A stretch of 64,000 nucleotides of DNA, taken from Alitta virens. Lineage: Eukaryota > Annelida > Polychaeta > Phyllodocida > Nereididae. How positions within the stretch are numbered: position 1 is the stretch's first letter; the number at the start of each line of letters is the position of its first letter. The stretch covers positions 29,262,470 through 29,326,469 of the forward strand of contig OW028584.1 of NCBI GenBank assembly GCA_932294295.1, in the 5' to 3' direction. The notes below the pieces were generated by a model, which was not told the origin of the DNA, did not search any database, and worked only from the letters and a program-made list of their open reading frames with translations. A program made the position numbers and the translations under genes. Shown piece after piece: positions 13,891 to 27,040 of this stretch.

Positions 13891-14697
13891 TTATACCAAC
13901 ACAAAACTCATCCTTCTTCAAGCAAGTTGTCACTAAGATCACAGCCAAAAAACACACCTTTAAATGACACTAATTTAATCCAGTTCAATTCAAAACTATA
14001 AGTAGCAAATATACTCCATATTACGTAAATATTAGCCCTTAAATCGGTCTAATAGCGGCACAAGACATTATTTGCGCGATGATGTTAATGGGCTAGTTGA
14101 CATGCGTAATTTGTTCCTTTTTGCCTGTTTAAGATGTGCATTTATGTCATTGTCCGTGTTGTCTTCTTTGAGGCAATGATTTGGTGGATTTTTTCCTCAA
14201 GCGAATGCACTGTTCCTGAGCTACTGGGAGCTAACAAAGAAAGCAAGACGGAATTTTGTGTGAGTCAGCTCAGTTCGGCCGCAGTGCCCAGCGCGCCGAG
14301 TATCAATTTTGATGCCAAGTTTATCTGGGTCGGCTGGCCAATGCAAAACGATCTGCGAGTCTCCAACCTTCCTTGCCAAAATTTCATTTTCTCCCGTCAA
14401 TTCTCACCAATTCTAGCCGTGTTTGGTGTCTTTCGAATCGGCAGAACACCGCCGATTCATTGATGAACCTTCTGTAATGATATATTTACAATTAACCCGT
14501 AAAAGGCTCTTATTTATTATTAACAAGATCATCAGCACCTTGTCACCTTTGAGTGCAAAATGACCACCTCCCACACTTATTGAGTGCACTTTATTTGGGA
14601 AATTTAATTAAACCATATACCAAGGCCCAATTTACGTATGGTCAACCAGTTACTAATTGTTTGGTCATTTTGATAAAGTGAAAGTGATACTTGGGAA

Positions 14698-14829
14698 AAA
14701 AAAAAAAAAAAAAAAAGATTTATAAATGCAATTACGGACAATTAATATAATACATGCAGGTTGATCAGGTAACTATTATACATTGTATTGTAAGATTTTA
14801 AAATTATTTATATATATATATATATATAA
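14698..14829 (+). repeat. Poly(A) run and short (TA)n
   Basis: An A run of about 18 lies at 14698-14716 and a TA run at about 14811-14828, either side of otherwise unremarkable sequence. Confidence 0.8.
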
Positions 14830-15173
14830 GATATTATTTTGATTAATTATGTGTATTTATGAATTTGAATTTTTTTATTACAGCTTACTAGAAATGTCAG
14901 TGACAATTGTTGTACATATCAAATATAATGTATATGTTCTGAATCTTCCTATTTATAAATCACTTTAATGAGTTTGCCCTTGCCACGCGCACCTGATATG
15001 ACTAGTGCTGCCACCTTGTGCTACATTTTCTATACCATCACGCTCCAAGTGTTCGGATTCTGCTAACAGGTCTAAGCAGTATTCTAGCTAGTTTAACTAA
15101 AGGCATGTAAAGGAACAATTGAGGCTGTTTATCCTTGCTGACATCATAGAGAAATGATTCTCTATGATGATAT

Positions 15174-15179
15174 TTTATT
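15174..15179 (-). terminator. Candidate CCDC39 polyadenylation signal
   Basis: An AATAAA hexamer on the minus strand lies about 255 bases past the CCDC39 stop codon. It is the first clear canonical signal I noticed after the stop, but usage cannot be shown from sequence. Confidence 0.3.
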
Positions 15180-15431
15180 ATCACATAATGATGCATATTA
15201 TACTGATAGTGATATACTTAGAACTCACTCAAATTTGGCTTATCTGAGCCAATAAATAGTAAAAACAATTAGCCACTAGCTCCAGGCCAGACTTAGCAAA
15301 TAACACATCTGAATTGAATCAACAAAGTGTCAAAGTCCATAAAGAACAAATATGCCACATTGGCCAACATAGACGAAATCGGTAGATGCTAGCCCAACAT
15401 GCCATGTTCTCTGTATCACAGTCGAAATAAA

Positions 15432-18400
15432 TTATCTGCGGCCACTACGGTTGCTACCAGCACTACTCCTGGAACTTGCAGGTGTACCTAAATGAAAGGA
15501 AGAAAAAAATAGCAATTTTTTTAAGAATTATATATTGGTTTTCTCATTTTTGTACAGAAAATATTTATGTCAATATGCATGTAAAATTTTACTGTATAAA
15601 TCTATGGTTTGAAAAATTTCATTTACATGAATATTTCAAGTTGATGCTATTTTAATTGTTGACTTATGTGTTCATTATTTCAAAAATATAGTATACAGAA
15701 TTTGGATTTAACCATACCTGCAATTTCAATGGCTGCTCCGATATCAACAGTCGCTGGTCTTCCATGGCTTGAGGGAGGGGTTCCCGATTTGGAACTGCGA
15801 CCAGACACTAAACTACTCCTTGCACTGGACATCCGCGAGCTTTGTCGGGAACTGGTGCTGGACAAGTTGCCTGGAGTTGGTGGTGGTGGCATGTTAGCCT
15901 GCAACAATGAAATGAATAAACACTCAAAAAAAATTAAATAAAATAATTAAAAAAAAAAAGAAGCTTAACCACCAACCAAGAAATAATAAAGTTAGAATAA
16001 AATTGATTGAAATTCTTTTGTTCAGAAACAAAAATTAAATTACGGTAGACTTTTAAAAAGCAGTATATAATTATTCACATATTTTATTGCTAGGCCTCCA
16101 TCTTTATATTCTACAATTCTAGCCGAAACACTCAATTTTTACCTGTGAGAAGTACATGTGTACAGCTGTAGAAATATCTGGGTGTTGCTGGACTGCCTCG
16201 CCAATCATTTTTGTCAAACTTCTGGTGAATTCTCTGCAATCTCGGACCTCAAAATCTTTCTGGAAGGGAAAGAAAAAAAAAATCTTTATTAAAAATTTTG
16301 CATGAAATACCAGGAATGTACCTTCTGGTTTGGTGTCTCAGTAGTAGATATGGAGGGGGGGGGGGGGTTAGGGTTAAAACCCCTTTTCCCTTGGCCTTGT
16401 ACATTTTAATCTAAAAATACTAAAATATTCAGCGGTCCTCTCAATATATTTTAATTTGTCAACTATCCCCGTGAACATTTCTGGATCCGCCCCTGGGTCT
16501 TCCTTCCAACCACTGGGTCCCGGGTTCAATTCCTGGTCAAGCCTATGTTGGATGGCTGTTTCATCCTTTGTCTCATTGCCCATGGTACCTGCCTGTGTTT
16601 TATTTAGCCCATCAGGTGCAGAAATACAGGACGTAAAGCCTTAATCCACCACCACCACCACCACCCCTGGGTCTTCCATTTACCGATGTATTGGTGTGTG
16701 TTAATCCTTTTGGAAAAGGTGAAAGGGGGTGTTTTTTCCAGTTATATATCTTCTCTCCCACCATTGGCCACTGAACAAAAGTCTTGTCCCCCAGATGGTT
16801 TTTGCTTTATGTTTATTTTTTCAGTTTAATTATTAAATATAAAAAAATATATAAATTTTTTTTAAGGGGAGCGGGGTACATTTTGGATTTCATAATAGTG
16901 GACAATACTTCACCTCTGATGTAGGCTCATACACCACAGACTTATTATTTTTCTTTTTTGGGAATCTTTATTTTTCCTTTTCAGTAAAATTCACTCACCT
17001 CCTCTGGTGTTTCTCCTTTGACTTTTTTGGCTGATCGAATTTCACGCGCATTTTTAGAATTCTGTGAAAAAAAGCAAGGGAAGTTGTCACAATCAATAAC
17101 ACATGTTAATGTTATTATTAAATGCTCAGGTGAACACATACTTTTAATTATTATTGCATAGTTCATACACACCTGCTTCGTAACTCTGTCCATTTTTGCT
17201 TTCTGTTCATCAAGTTCCTTGTTCAATTGTAAAATTTTGTTCTGGAAATAAATGTTTAAAAATAATAATTGTTATCTTAGTTTTGCAAGGTGAACTCTAA
17301 AGGTGTTTCTTCCAAGTTCGCAAATTTATTTCTCATATCACAGTGATATGGAGCAGCTATTAACAAAAGACGGAAGACTAGTTCTAATTACACACGAAGT
17401 TTACTTACAGGTGATTTTTAAAAGAACAATTAAGAATTAACACGTTTTTACAATGCAATAAATTAAAATATGTATGGTTGATGAATATAAGGACTGAAAA
17501 ATTTAATTTACTTTTTATTTTGGCCTATAATTCTATTAAAGGGAAAGGTTGAAAATTTATAAAAGCCAAATTTACCAACCTGCTTTTCATCAATCATTTC
17601 CACATAGACATTTTCATCCCTCGTAAGATTGTCCAGAGTGAAGCTCATGGCTTGCAGGTCTTCTTGTAATTCTCGGATCTGTCTTTTCTTGTATTTGTAT
17701 TTATCCATCACTGCTCTCATCTGTTCTTCTAGGGCTGCTTTATCTTCCATTTCATCACCTGTAGAAAATTAATGTGTCATTAATATGGCTGGCTGATTCA
17801 GGTACCAACTTTTATTGGCAAAACATACAGAGTTGGTAAATTAATCTGAGAAATATAAAAATAAAAGCAAAACTAGGAAATAGGAAAAAAAAATAAAATA
17901 AAACAAATCAACATTAATTAATTTAAAAGTAAGAAATTAATAAGCATGATAAAAGAACATGTTCTTAAAATAAATTAGTACACAACACTTGCACATACTT
18001 AAAATATGAAGTTATCACAAGGCAAGTCATAAAAAAAATATTTCCGGAGATAGTTCACCTATATGGGTCAGTAGAACAATTTATTTAATAGGTTAATACT
18101 GTTATTGGGAGACAACCTATCAATTTTTGGGTACCCCAAACTAATGTTGCTGCTAAATTGGTTTACCTGGCCTCCTCTTCCCATTTCTTACAAGTTGTCA
18201 TTTTACAGTTCAGTTTATATGGAATTTACCTGAATTTATTAACTCATAAATATTGACTCCGCTTTTTTGTTTTCTTTCTTTTAATATAAGTTTCTTTTCA
18301 TATATATATATATTTTTTTAAACCAAGATTTTTTTTTTCTTTCAGCTATTCTATACATGCAAAAAATACTTCACATAAATATAAAGAATATCAATTTCAG

Positions 18401-21400
18401 AAAAAAAAGATTTGCAAAAAAAAACTCGCTGGACTCGGTGACTTTGTGGAAACTTTTCCTGTACGTCTCATTCCTGTTGCTCATCAGTCGCAAAGTATTC
18501 TCAAGAGCTCTGATTTCTTTTTCTGCCTTTCGAATCTTTGCATCAAGGTCATCTCCTACCCTCTGTAACTCCTCTTTTTCTTGTGCAGCCTGCACACGTC
18601 ACAAAGCAAAAATCATATCGTAAAAAGTCTCTCAATGACCCTTATATGTTAATGAAAAGTTAATGAAATTCATGCATTACGAGCTGTAGCATTTATCTGA
18701 ATGAGGGGGTTTTAAACCTGTGTTTAGCACACTAAATTTATCATTCTATAGGATGCCCTGCTCTTATTATGATATCTGAAGCCCTGCTTCGCCTTGTTTG
18801 TTTCATTTGATGTTACTTTTGTATTTCGACCACAAAATTAAATCAATTTCAAGTATTGCTGCAGTATTGTTTCAAGGACATTGCTTCAGTGTAGCAGATA
18901 ATATTTGCTTAATCCCAAATAACATTATATAAATCCTCTGATGACATGTTGAACACTTGAGGCATATAGCATCTGAAATTGAAACCAATAAATGAAGACC
19001 AACCTTGATAACATAATACGCCTGGGACTTTTCCTCCTCTCCTTCAGGAGGTGCCATTGATACTGTGAGGATTTGATACCTGATAAAAATTAACAGGAAT
19101 TAAACATACAACTAATATCAGTCAAATTTTGTCATTTAATACAGCGCAGAAGCAATGTTGTTTCTTGCAAAATTAGATACATAATCAAGAAGAATACTAA
19201 ATAAATTATTTTACAATAAAATTCAAATTTATTAAGAAAGTATGCTATATGTCCTCACGCTAAATACATAGGACTACTGCATTGCACTAAATAAACAATG
19301 CCAATTCTATATCTGAGAGAAAAACTCAATAAAATTCCAAGCTATTAAATGAATAAATTATGTAAGTATAATTCAAATCTATTAAATGCCAGGTCCATAT
19401 AAGGCCTTCTTGATATGCCCAGCTCCCATTAAAGGTCACACAAATCCGTCATTACAATAACCGCACAAATGAGATCATCAAACTATTAACGCCACTTTAA
19501 TCAGGGATGATAGGTGGCTAATGTTAAAATTGTTTCATGACTTTGTCTGCTACTTACCTATTACGGAGCTTGTCGATCTTCGATATCTGTGTGTGTAACT
19601 CACTGGAGATGTTCTGGCGTTCATCATTAGCAGCTTTCACTTGTGCACGTAGCATGTCTTTATGAATTGCAATTTCTTGCCCTCTCTCTTGCATGGCTGT
19701 TTCGAGTTGAAGTCGCCTCTGCTCTAAAGTCATCACTTTGTCCGCCTTGTTGTTTAATTGGTCTCTCAGACGTTTCAGTTCTAGTTTGAGGATGTTCTCA
19801 TCCACCATCATGTCCTACATGAGAAAGAAAATTTGCCATGCAGTTACCAAGTGACTGAGATCGTTTTCACCTCTTTTTTTTATCAAAATGCATGGGCAAT
19901 TTACTCGGACTGCAACTATCCGAGTCTTGCCATCAAAAAATATATACAAAGAATTTGCCCAAATACTAAGGCTGTTCCATTTTTTAAAAAAACGGGGGGG
20001 GGGGGGGGGGGGGTGGGGGCCTAGAAGATTTTTGGAAATATTATCTGATGTAGAAAAAAGTGGGAGTGGGGGGGGGGGGAGGGGTGTTTAAAAATATAAT
20101 TATCGGGGTGGGGATTTAACTTTTCTGGTCCACCCCACTCCCCCCCTTTTTTTAAAAATGGAACAGCCCTAACAAAATGATGATGCAACATTTTAAAGTA
20201 CTTTGTAAAGAAAAATTATTTTACCTGTTTACCATTGGTCAACTGTTTGAGTTCCCTCTGCGAGCTGTCGTTATGCAAATTGAGTTCTTGAATTTTGCTC
20301 AACATGTCTTGTTTCTCCTCCGTATTTTTCTCCACATCTCTTCTGACTCGGCGAACATCATCCTGGATAAAATAAAACACAAATTAGGTTTTATAATCAG
20401 ACACGACTCCATTTGTAGACTCTGCTACATTAAGTAAAAGAATCTTGAAGCGGTTAGTTAGAATTTACTGCGACTGTCATTTATAAAATAAGTAATGATT
20501 TAACAATCTTATCTTGCTGTACATTTCCTTTCAGCTGTTTTGTATTGTGATTTGTTTCAAAGCACTTTATTGTCCTGCATACTGCTGTGACCTAATGTGC
20601 ATTTAAATAAATATGACCTCACTACATTAATCACAGGAGTATGGCTGTCTCATTAATCTGTTTATGACTTTATGACATAATTTTTGAAAAATAGGGAAGC
20701 CGAAAACCAAAGAGTTATGGCCAAAAATCTATCTAAATGTAGCCCTGGATGACCATGCCGCTGACAGGAGGCGACAGGTCACACTAACTGGGGAACTTGG
20801 GGTTAATCATAAATTCACCCAATTAACGAACCTGTAGTCGCTTCAGTTGCAAATTGATGAGGTGATGTGTGGAGTTCTTCTCTTCTAGATCCATCGTTAG
20901 AGATTTTATTTTTGCTTCTAATTGCAGTTTTTCCTCATTGCTCTGTTCTCCTTGCATCTTGCTAAGTCTGCGCTCCAGTTGTTGAATATTGAAGTCCTGT
21001 AAATCAATAAATACGAACAACCGTCAACATGACATTGTCAGGATAAGTGCAAGAATATATTTTAAGTGCTCGTGTCTCCAAGAATTCTATTTTTGGATAA
21101 GTTAAGAAGTCTTTTACGGTTAAATATTTTCAAATGCACATTGAAATAATACCATTTGCACATTTTGCTATACAATTAAAAATGAACAAATTTAAGAGTG
21201 TTATTAGTCAACAATTGTTCAAGAAATTTTCTGCATACAGCTCCAATTACAAAAGCTTAGAAATCAGCAAGATTGACAATGAAATATCAAAATTGAAAGC
21301 TGCACAAATTTTCAATAGCAAATTTACTGACCTGGTTGTAGATTATCTCCTGCTGTTTCAGCGAACTTTCATCTAACTTGTTGATGTTCGTGCCAAGATT

Positions 21401-24400
21401 TCTCAAGGCTGCTCTACTGCCCTGGATCTGTGCTTCGCAGTCTTTTTCATTTGTTCTAGCTTCATGGAGTTCTTGGGCTTTCTTGAACTGCATTTCGCGA
21501 AGTCTTTTCAACTCCACTTCGATTTGCATTTGGCGTTTTTCCTCATCCGCCATTAGTTCATCCATCCTCGCTGCTCGTTCTTCGGCACTGAGTTTGGATT
21601 CTGCTGCGACTTTCAGTTTGTCTATCAGTGCTTCTTTGACCTGCTTCGCTTGCTCCAATCTGCAAAAACAAATTAAAAAAAGAGAAATATATCTTATTAG
21701 TGTTACAGCACAGCATGGAAATAATTTGGCTGTATGGTAATTTTCTGCCAGCTGTTGGTTATTTGGCATTATTGCTGTTCTTTTTCAACAGTTGTGATGA
21801 AAAGACCTATGACGGGAGCCTGAAACATTAAATTGGTGATGCCTTGTACTCAGTGACTGTTGAGGAGTGTAAAAAACCCCATCCATGGGGTAAATGTGTG
21901 GACTCCAAGCCATATTATCTGATCATTATGTCTGCCTTTTCGCAGCTGTTCACATTAGCTTCAGACCAGTGGCATTGATACAGACATATGTTGAGACAAA
22001 TAAAACCCATTCATGCCGTGAATGTCAGGGCTTATTATCTTCATTTAAATTGGCCGACTAATGTTCAGAAAATACAAGACAAAGTGCAATGAAGTTTTCT
22101 TACTTGGCTAATTTGTCCTGCACTTCCTTCTTGAGCTGGGTTACCAATGACCTTGTGGACTCGAGGTCAACAGCTGTTCGATCAACCATCCTTTTCAGAG
22201 CTTCTAGCTGCAAAATTAGGAGAAAAATATAATATTTCAAGAATACACACTTGCTTACAATTGATCAAAGTGTGTCGTAATGGAGTACTCTTGAGTGAAT
22301 ATGGGGAGCTGTATGCCAGTCCTCAAAACCTTTGTGATGTCATCAATCGACTCAATGACCTGATTGTATGGTTACGTCAACAAAGGTTGTAAGGACTTAC
22401 ATGGAGCTTCCCATGTTGGCTCTAAAGTCCCCTATTGTTTACAATGCACCACAATTAGGGCTGTACACCTTTATCTTTAAAACGATACGATAAGTATCGC
22501 GATACAGTAAAACCGATACGATACGTATCATGATACGTATCGTTAAATTTTGTCAATTAGTAATTTAGTACATATATATAAAAGTTTATTATAAACCTAA
22601 AATAATTAAAAGATACTATCAAATTTTATGAACAATCTTCATTGAATAACTGCAAACTATTGTGTATTAAGAGTCGCTGATATTTTTCTTCACAAACACT
22701 GGAACATGTGGGTAGCAGGTGTCTTATTTGCTCAAAAAATGTTGCTCTGCATACCGTTTAATTGCATCGTTATTATTACATAACGGTTATCAATACCCGT
22801 ATCGTTAACCTTGTACCGGTACAAACGGTATATATCGAGAACCGGTGTACAGCCCTAACCACAATCACATGCGATTCAGTTGTGTTGGAAACTTACTCGT
22901 ATATTCATCACATTTTAAGCTATCTATGAATCCTTCTGGATAAATACTATAATTATAGATATGGTAACAATGTAATTTCAGTACTTACCTCATTCTGAAA
23001 CTGATCTCGAGCAGCTTCTGCAGCTTGCAAATCGATGCGAAGTTTCGAAGCAGTCCTTTCTGCGATGGCAATTCTTTTTTCCTGCTCATTATTGTTTTCA
23101 ATCTCACTGTCAAGGAACTGTTGTTTCTCCTTAAGTGTCTCTTCCCTGGCTCTAACTTCTGTTCTAGCCCTGGCTAATTGCTGTTAGAAAATAAATGAAA
23201 TCTAATTTTAAAATGAAAGGCAGAAAAATTGTGAAAATATATCAAGAGAGTTTGTATATCATGTTGCCTTAACTGCCTGCAGATTTCCAAAAAGTGCGTA
23301 AACTTTATTTGTTACATGAATAACAGGGAGTTAGGGTTAATTACTCAGAATACAGCACTAGCGTTTTGCTGACACAATTTTGAAGACAGTAAACACAACC
23401 AAATAAATTCATAAATTTGGTTGTGCCACAGTGAAACAATATCCTTCTAGGGTTTATTACAGATTTACATATACTTTACGAAGCTGTCCAATTTTACTTG
23501 TTAGTCTTTCTGTGGCAGGAGTGCATGGCCATGGATCCGCAATAATAAAACCTTGCAGATTGCAGATGCAGTTTAGTGTACAAAACATCATTCATTTAGT
23601 GCGAATTACTCACAGCTGCCAAAAAGTCCATATCTTTGTCCCTTCGTTGCATCTGGTCGATGGTTTGTTCCCATTGTGTGATTAATTCTTGCCTATGAGT
23701 ATGAGCTTTGCGAAATTCCTCAGCGGTCTTGTCAAGCTCAATCTAGCATTGGAAGTGTGAAATTATTATATTGAGTAGAGGGACACATCTCAGAAACATT
23801 ATTAACTTAAATGAGAAAACTGAAAATAAAGGTAAATTCTCCGAAATCTGTAATACCTGAGCGGTCAGTGTCTCTGTCACCTCGTTGTCTAAATTTTTCC
23901 GGTATTTATGAGATTCATCAGTCAGGTGTTCTATTTGTAAAGACAGTTCCTGCAAAAAACACATATAGATATAACAGTTTCACAAATACCAGATACAATG
24001 GTGCACAAAAACTAAATATATACATGTAAAAAAGGTGACACCTCCAAGATAATTACATATCACTATAAAGTTGTCACAATGTAAATTTCACATAATTAAG
24101 ACCTTTCAGATGTTTTAGTGACACACCGAAACTCGTCATACCTTGATTTTGGATTCATCAAAGCGCGTGTATTTCTGCAACGTCATAGCATCTTCATCTT
24201 TACGAGCCGATTCCTCAAGCCATGCTTCCAGTGCTTGCTGGTCCCAGTTCATTTTGGCTTTCAGTTCCTCTAATTTTTGCGTTTGCTTGAAGATGTTATT
24301 CTGTAAACATAAGAAGAATGCATTGTGATTGGGAATATATTAGTGCAGTTCTATACTAACTGAAAATTTTCTGATCCACCACTCCCCCCCCCCCCCCTTT

Positions 24401-25966
24401 TTTTTAAATTTGAACAGCCCTAATCTAAATATGACATCAACCGCTGTTATTGCGAGTCAATGAACTGATTCTATCATTTAAACAATGGTTGGACTTCATT
24501 GCAGACGGCTCCCTCCTTTATTTAGTAACGTGCCGGGCCATTAGCCAACAATACCGTGAGAATGAAATATAACCAAATGAAATATGGATGTATTTCATAA
24601 TTTAATTACCACCGACCTCATAAATATTCTTCTTCTCCTTCAGCTCATCTAAATCTTTTTGAAGTCTGTTGATCTCCTGCTTCAATCTTCCTTCTTCTCG
24701 TTCCGCAACTTTCTTAAGATGTTCCTCCGTCTCAACTTCTTTCTTTCTTGCATTGACCAGTCCCTAAAATCGCACAGAAAATTAAACATTAACCAGAGGA
24801 ATAGCAAGGACATACATCTGCATGAAAAATGATTTTACTTATCCATGATGTAATAATTCTTCAAAGAGCCTTAGTTTCAGTGTTATATAAGATACCATTT
24901 TATTTTCATGCCTCAGTTACTCAGTTTTGGACTTTATATACCCCCCTGTTCAACCTTAAAATCCAAATATAGGCATTGTATTTTCTCGTTGGCTGATGAT
25001 AGAAAATATGGTACATGGAAAAACCTCAAGGCATACATGTGGTTTTTTGTTTAAAATATATTTAAGTGCTTTTAATGATTTATATTGTGTCAGTCAATTG
25101 AGGCAGAATTAACAACAATTTAAAGACAATTTTGAAAAACAGAAACTTGCAAAAAATGGACAGCAGAATAATCACCTGTGTATTTTTAAGTTCCTGGCGA
25201 ACATTTTTGAGATGCTCGGACATCGAATGGAGTCGGTCCTCATGGTCAGCCACTTCATTTTCAATAGCTGTGATCTCCTTTTGCTTGTTTTGTATCTGCA
25301 AAATATTTCATATTAATGAAACAACTGATAATGAGCTAAATTGATAATATATTGGCCTATATATATTTATTTCCACTGCATACACTACAAAAAAGGTATA
25401 TGGGAATGATACAGCACAATCAGATTAAATAGACATGAAAGCAAAATCAATAATATTATAATGTACCCCTAATTTTTCATTACTGGTGTGAATTTCAGAA
25501 TGACAGTAATACTGCATACAAGTCCTTCAATAACATTTAATGCAAAAAGCATTATTACAATTTTTTTATTTGTCATAATCTCCTTCAAAATCCACTTTTT
25601 AATTTTTTTCACAGGTTTATTTTAACTTTTTATATATATAACAAAAAACTGGCTCCTGACAGACCAGTTGGTCGTTACAAAGTACAAAGGAGCCTACTGG
25701 GGGGGGGGGGGGGGGAGCATCTGAAATAGGTATATTTATAAATATCAAAATTTCAATACATGATAAATAAATGGCATTATGATTCATAAAAACTACCTCG
25801 CCTAAATATGCATCAGTAAAAGTAGTATAGCATACAGAAAAAAACGTTGACGTAGTATTATAGCTTAGCATACCTGTTCCTCCAGGAACTTGTTTGTAGC
25901 ATTGGCCACTGGCATCGTCATGCCATCGTCCCACTCAAACCCACTAAGAATACTGCTGGTAGGCAT
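15432..25966 (-). CDS. CCDC39: CCDC39, axonemal 96-nm ruler coiled-coil protein (20 coding exons)
   Basis: With CCDC40 this protein forms the 96-nm ruler along ciliary doublet microtubules and is needed for inner dynein arm and nexin-DRC placement (family knowledge). Exons, 5' to 3': 25966-25874, 25295-25176, 24763-24617, 24300-24142, 23949-23857, 23742-23614, 23180-22989, 22207-22104, 21659-21332, 20996-20832, 20362-20225, 19814-19558, 19079-19004, 18589-18430, 17758-17580, 17241-17173, 17061-16999, 16259-16143, 15898-15718, 15487-15432. All phases join without a stop, giving 941 codons, the length I recall for human CCDC39; most exon lengths match human segments. Diagnostic pieces are [12 protein letters not shown] near the N-terminus, [16 protein letters not shown] in exon 4, [17 protein letters not shown] in exon 13 and [11 protein letters not shown] in exon 15. 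Nearly the whole protein is heptad-rich coiled coil. Exons 19-20 encode a Ser/Arg-rich tail, as in vertebrates. The start ATG has A at -3. Intron 14 needs a GC donor; the others are GT-AG. Confidence 0.96.
16350..16495. mobile_element. GGATCC-type hairpin MITE (CCDC39 intron 17)
   Basis: A G tract at about 16355, CCCTTGGCCTTGTACATTTTA, CAATATATTTTAATTTG and a final TCTGGATCCGCCCCTG match the reverse of the 28735 copy. The left terminus has decayed. Confidence 0.5.
16495..16665 (+). mobile_element. SINE-like repeat, family 2 (CCDC39 intron 17)
   Basis: A B-box GGTTCAATTCC lies at 16523-16533. The 3' part, AGCCCATCAGGTGCAGAAAT followed by ACAGGACGTAAAGCC, recurs at about 45573-45620 in STARD3 intron 1. 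Both copies end in a CCACC/CACC-rich tail. Confidence 0.5.
18425..18430 (-). promoter_or_regulatory. GC-AG splice donor of CCDC39 intron 14
   Basis: Exon 14 must end at 18430 (TCCA) followed by GCGAGT, a GC version of the usual GTRAGT donor. It joins the normal acceptor (ACAG) before 17758. The join gives [16 protein letters not shown], which aligns without a gap to the vertebrate protein. The only nearby GT, four bases downstream at 18425-18424, would give an immediate stop codon across the junction. The last exon base is A rather than G, so the site is not a perfect GC donor. Confidence 0.75.
19970..20169. mobile_element. Harbinger-like G-tract MITE, copy 1 (CCDC39 intron 11)
   Basis: Termini are GGCTGTTCCATTTTT and AAAAATGGAACAGCC, flanked by TAA on both sides (19967-19969, 20170-20172). 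The interior is a hairpin of long G and C tracts. A 3-bp TWA duplication is the PIF/Harbinger signature. One terminal G is missing on the left. Confidence 0.75.
21835..21985 (+). mobile_element. SINE family 1 copy (CCDC39 intron 8)
   Basis: GATGCCTTGTACTCAGTGAC, CCATGGGGTAAATGTGTGGA and ATCATTATGTCTGCC match the other copies. Confidence 0.5.
22456..22857 (+). mobile_element. hAT-like MITE, copy 1 (CCDC39 intron 7)
   Basis: The terminal inverted repeats are TAGGGCTGTACACC and GGTGTACAGCCCTA. Perfect 8-bp target duplications ACCACAAT flank it (22448-22455, 22858-22865). The interior is rich in CGATACGTATC palindromes and has no coding capacity. An 8-bp duplication with a YAGGG terminus is the hAT signature. 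It lies in the intron between CCDC39 exons 8 and 7. Confidence 0.85.
24367..24420. mobile_element. Harbinger-like MITE, right half only (CCDC39 intron 3)
   Basis: A C tract followed by TTTAAATTTGAACAGCCC ends at 24420 and is followed by TAA. It matches the right end of the 19970 and 48293 copies. The left half is not visible. Confidence 0.6.
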
Positions 25967-27040
25967 GTTGATTATCTTCTAACTGTTACTACAAAAATGA
26001 TAATGATTGTGTGACAGAATCTGCAAAAAGAAGCACAAAATATTTTTAATTGTTTTAACATCTACACTGGAAATTTGACGGTATGTGTATTACAACTGCA
26101 AGGTACCAAATTTAAAGGTATCCCAGGAGAGATATTTCAAAAGGCTCACAGTAAATAAAATATATATGATTGAATATAAGTATACCAATTACCATGTATA
26201 ATTCAGGAGAAATAAAGTTCCACTTTCTATCTCCAAAATCCCTAGATCCCTGTCACTTTTAAAAGCAGTTTACAGTGCCATGTATCGCTATTTAAGTACT
26301 TATTTACATAGCAAGCCATTGGTCTATTGAACTAGGGCCATTATTGTCACTGACATTGGTAATCATACATCATACATGTCTTGATAAAAGACAATGATAG
26401 CTGTACATGTGGACCTACATGGACAGTTTATTTGTACTTGGTTTATTTGTATTCTGTAAATATAATGTACTATATGTACTATAAAATTTATAGTAAACAG
26501 ATACAGATTGTATAAGATGGCTGATATTGTGCATACCAAAATAATGGTGCTGTACCCATACTATATATTTGTGTATTACAATATTTACAGGCAACATGGT
26601 GCTCATACCTTTTAAAAGTTTGCATGTTTATGTTCAATAGTTTGACACATAGGTTTGTATTGACCTTCGGTTTTGTCAATAAAAGAAATTTATTCATACA
26701 ATGTCAGTGACATCCATATATACCCTGGCCTTGGATATCATGTGTTAATGAAGCATTTAAACTACAGGAAAACTATACCAATTTACACAGCAGCTGCATA
26801 AACTCTGTGGCAGATGTGCTCACAGACAGCATCACTGCCATCAGTATCACTGCATCAGCCTGCACAAAAATCGATCTAATCAACTTCCCACCTGTATATT
26901 TTCGATCGGATAGAGCGCCTCGATAGAAACACTTGAATTAAGATACTTTAAACTATTATCAGTGCGTTATATGACGAATACTTGCCTGCCACAGGTAAAA
27001 ATCCTCGCCGACAGTGACGGAGTCGGTGCTCTGAACAGGT

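Noticed and set aside
14134..14463. 109-codon plus-strand open frame in the GC-richer patch
   Set aside because: No similarity to a known protein is apparent and no convincing splice or start context was found; it could be a promoter or UTR.
5413..16533. tRNA genes at the B-box-like sites
   Set aside because: GTTCGAACC at 5413 and GGTTCAATTCC at 16523 lie in dispersed repeat copies, and I could not fold a cloverleaf around them; they fit SINE heads.
21378..21740. 120-codon plus-strand open frame
   Set aside because: It is the antisense shadow of CCDC39 exon 9, which has conserved sequence and correct splice sites on the minus strand.
25617..25934. Separate 105-codon minus-strand protein
   Set aside because: It begins inside CCDC39 exon 1 and merely reads through the splice donor at 25873 into intron 1.
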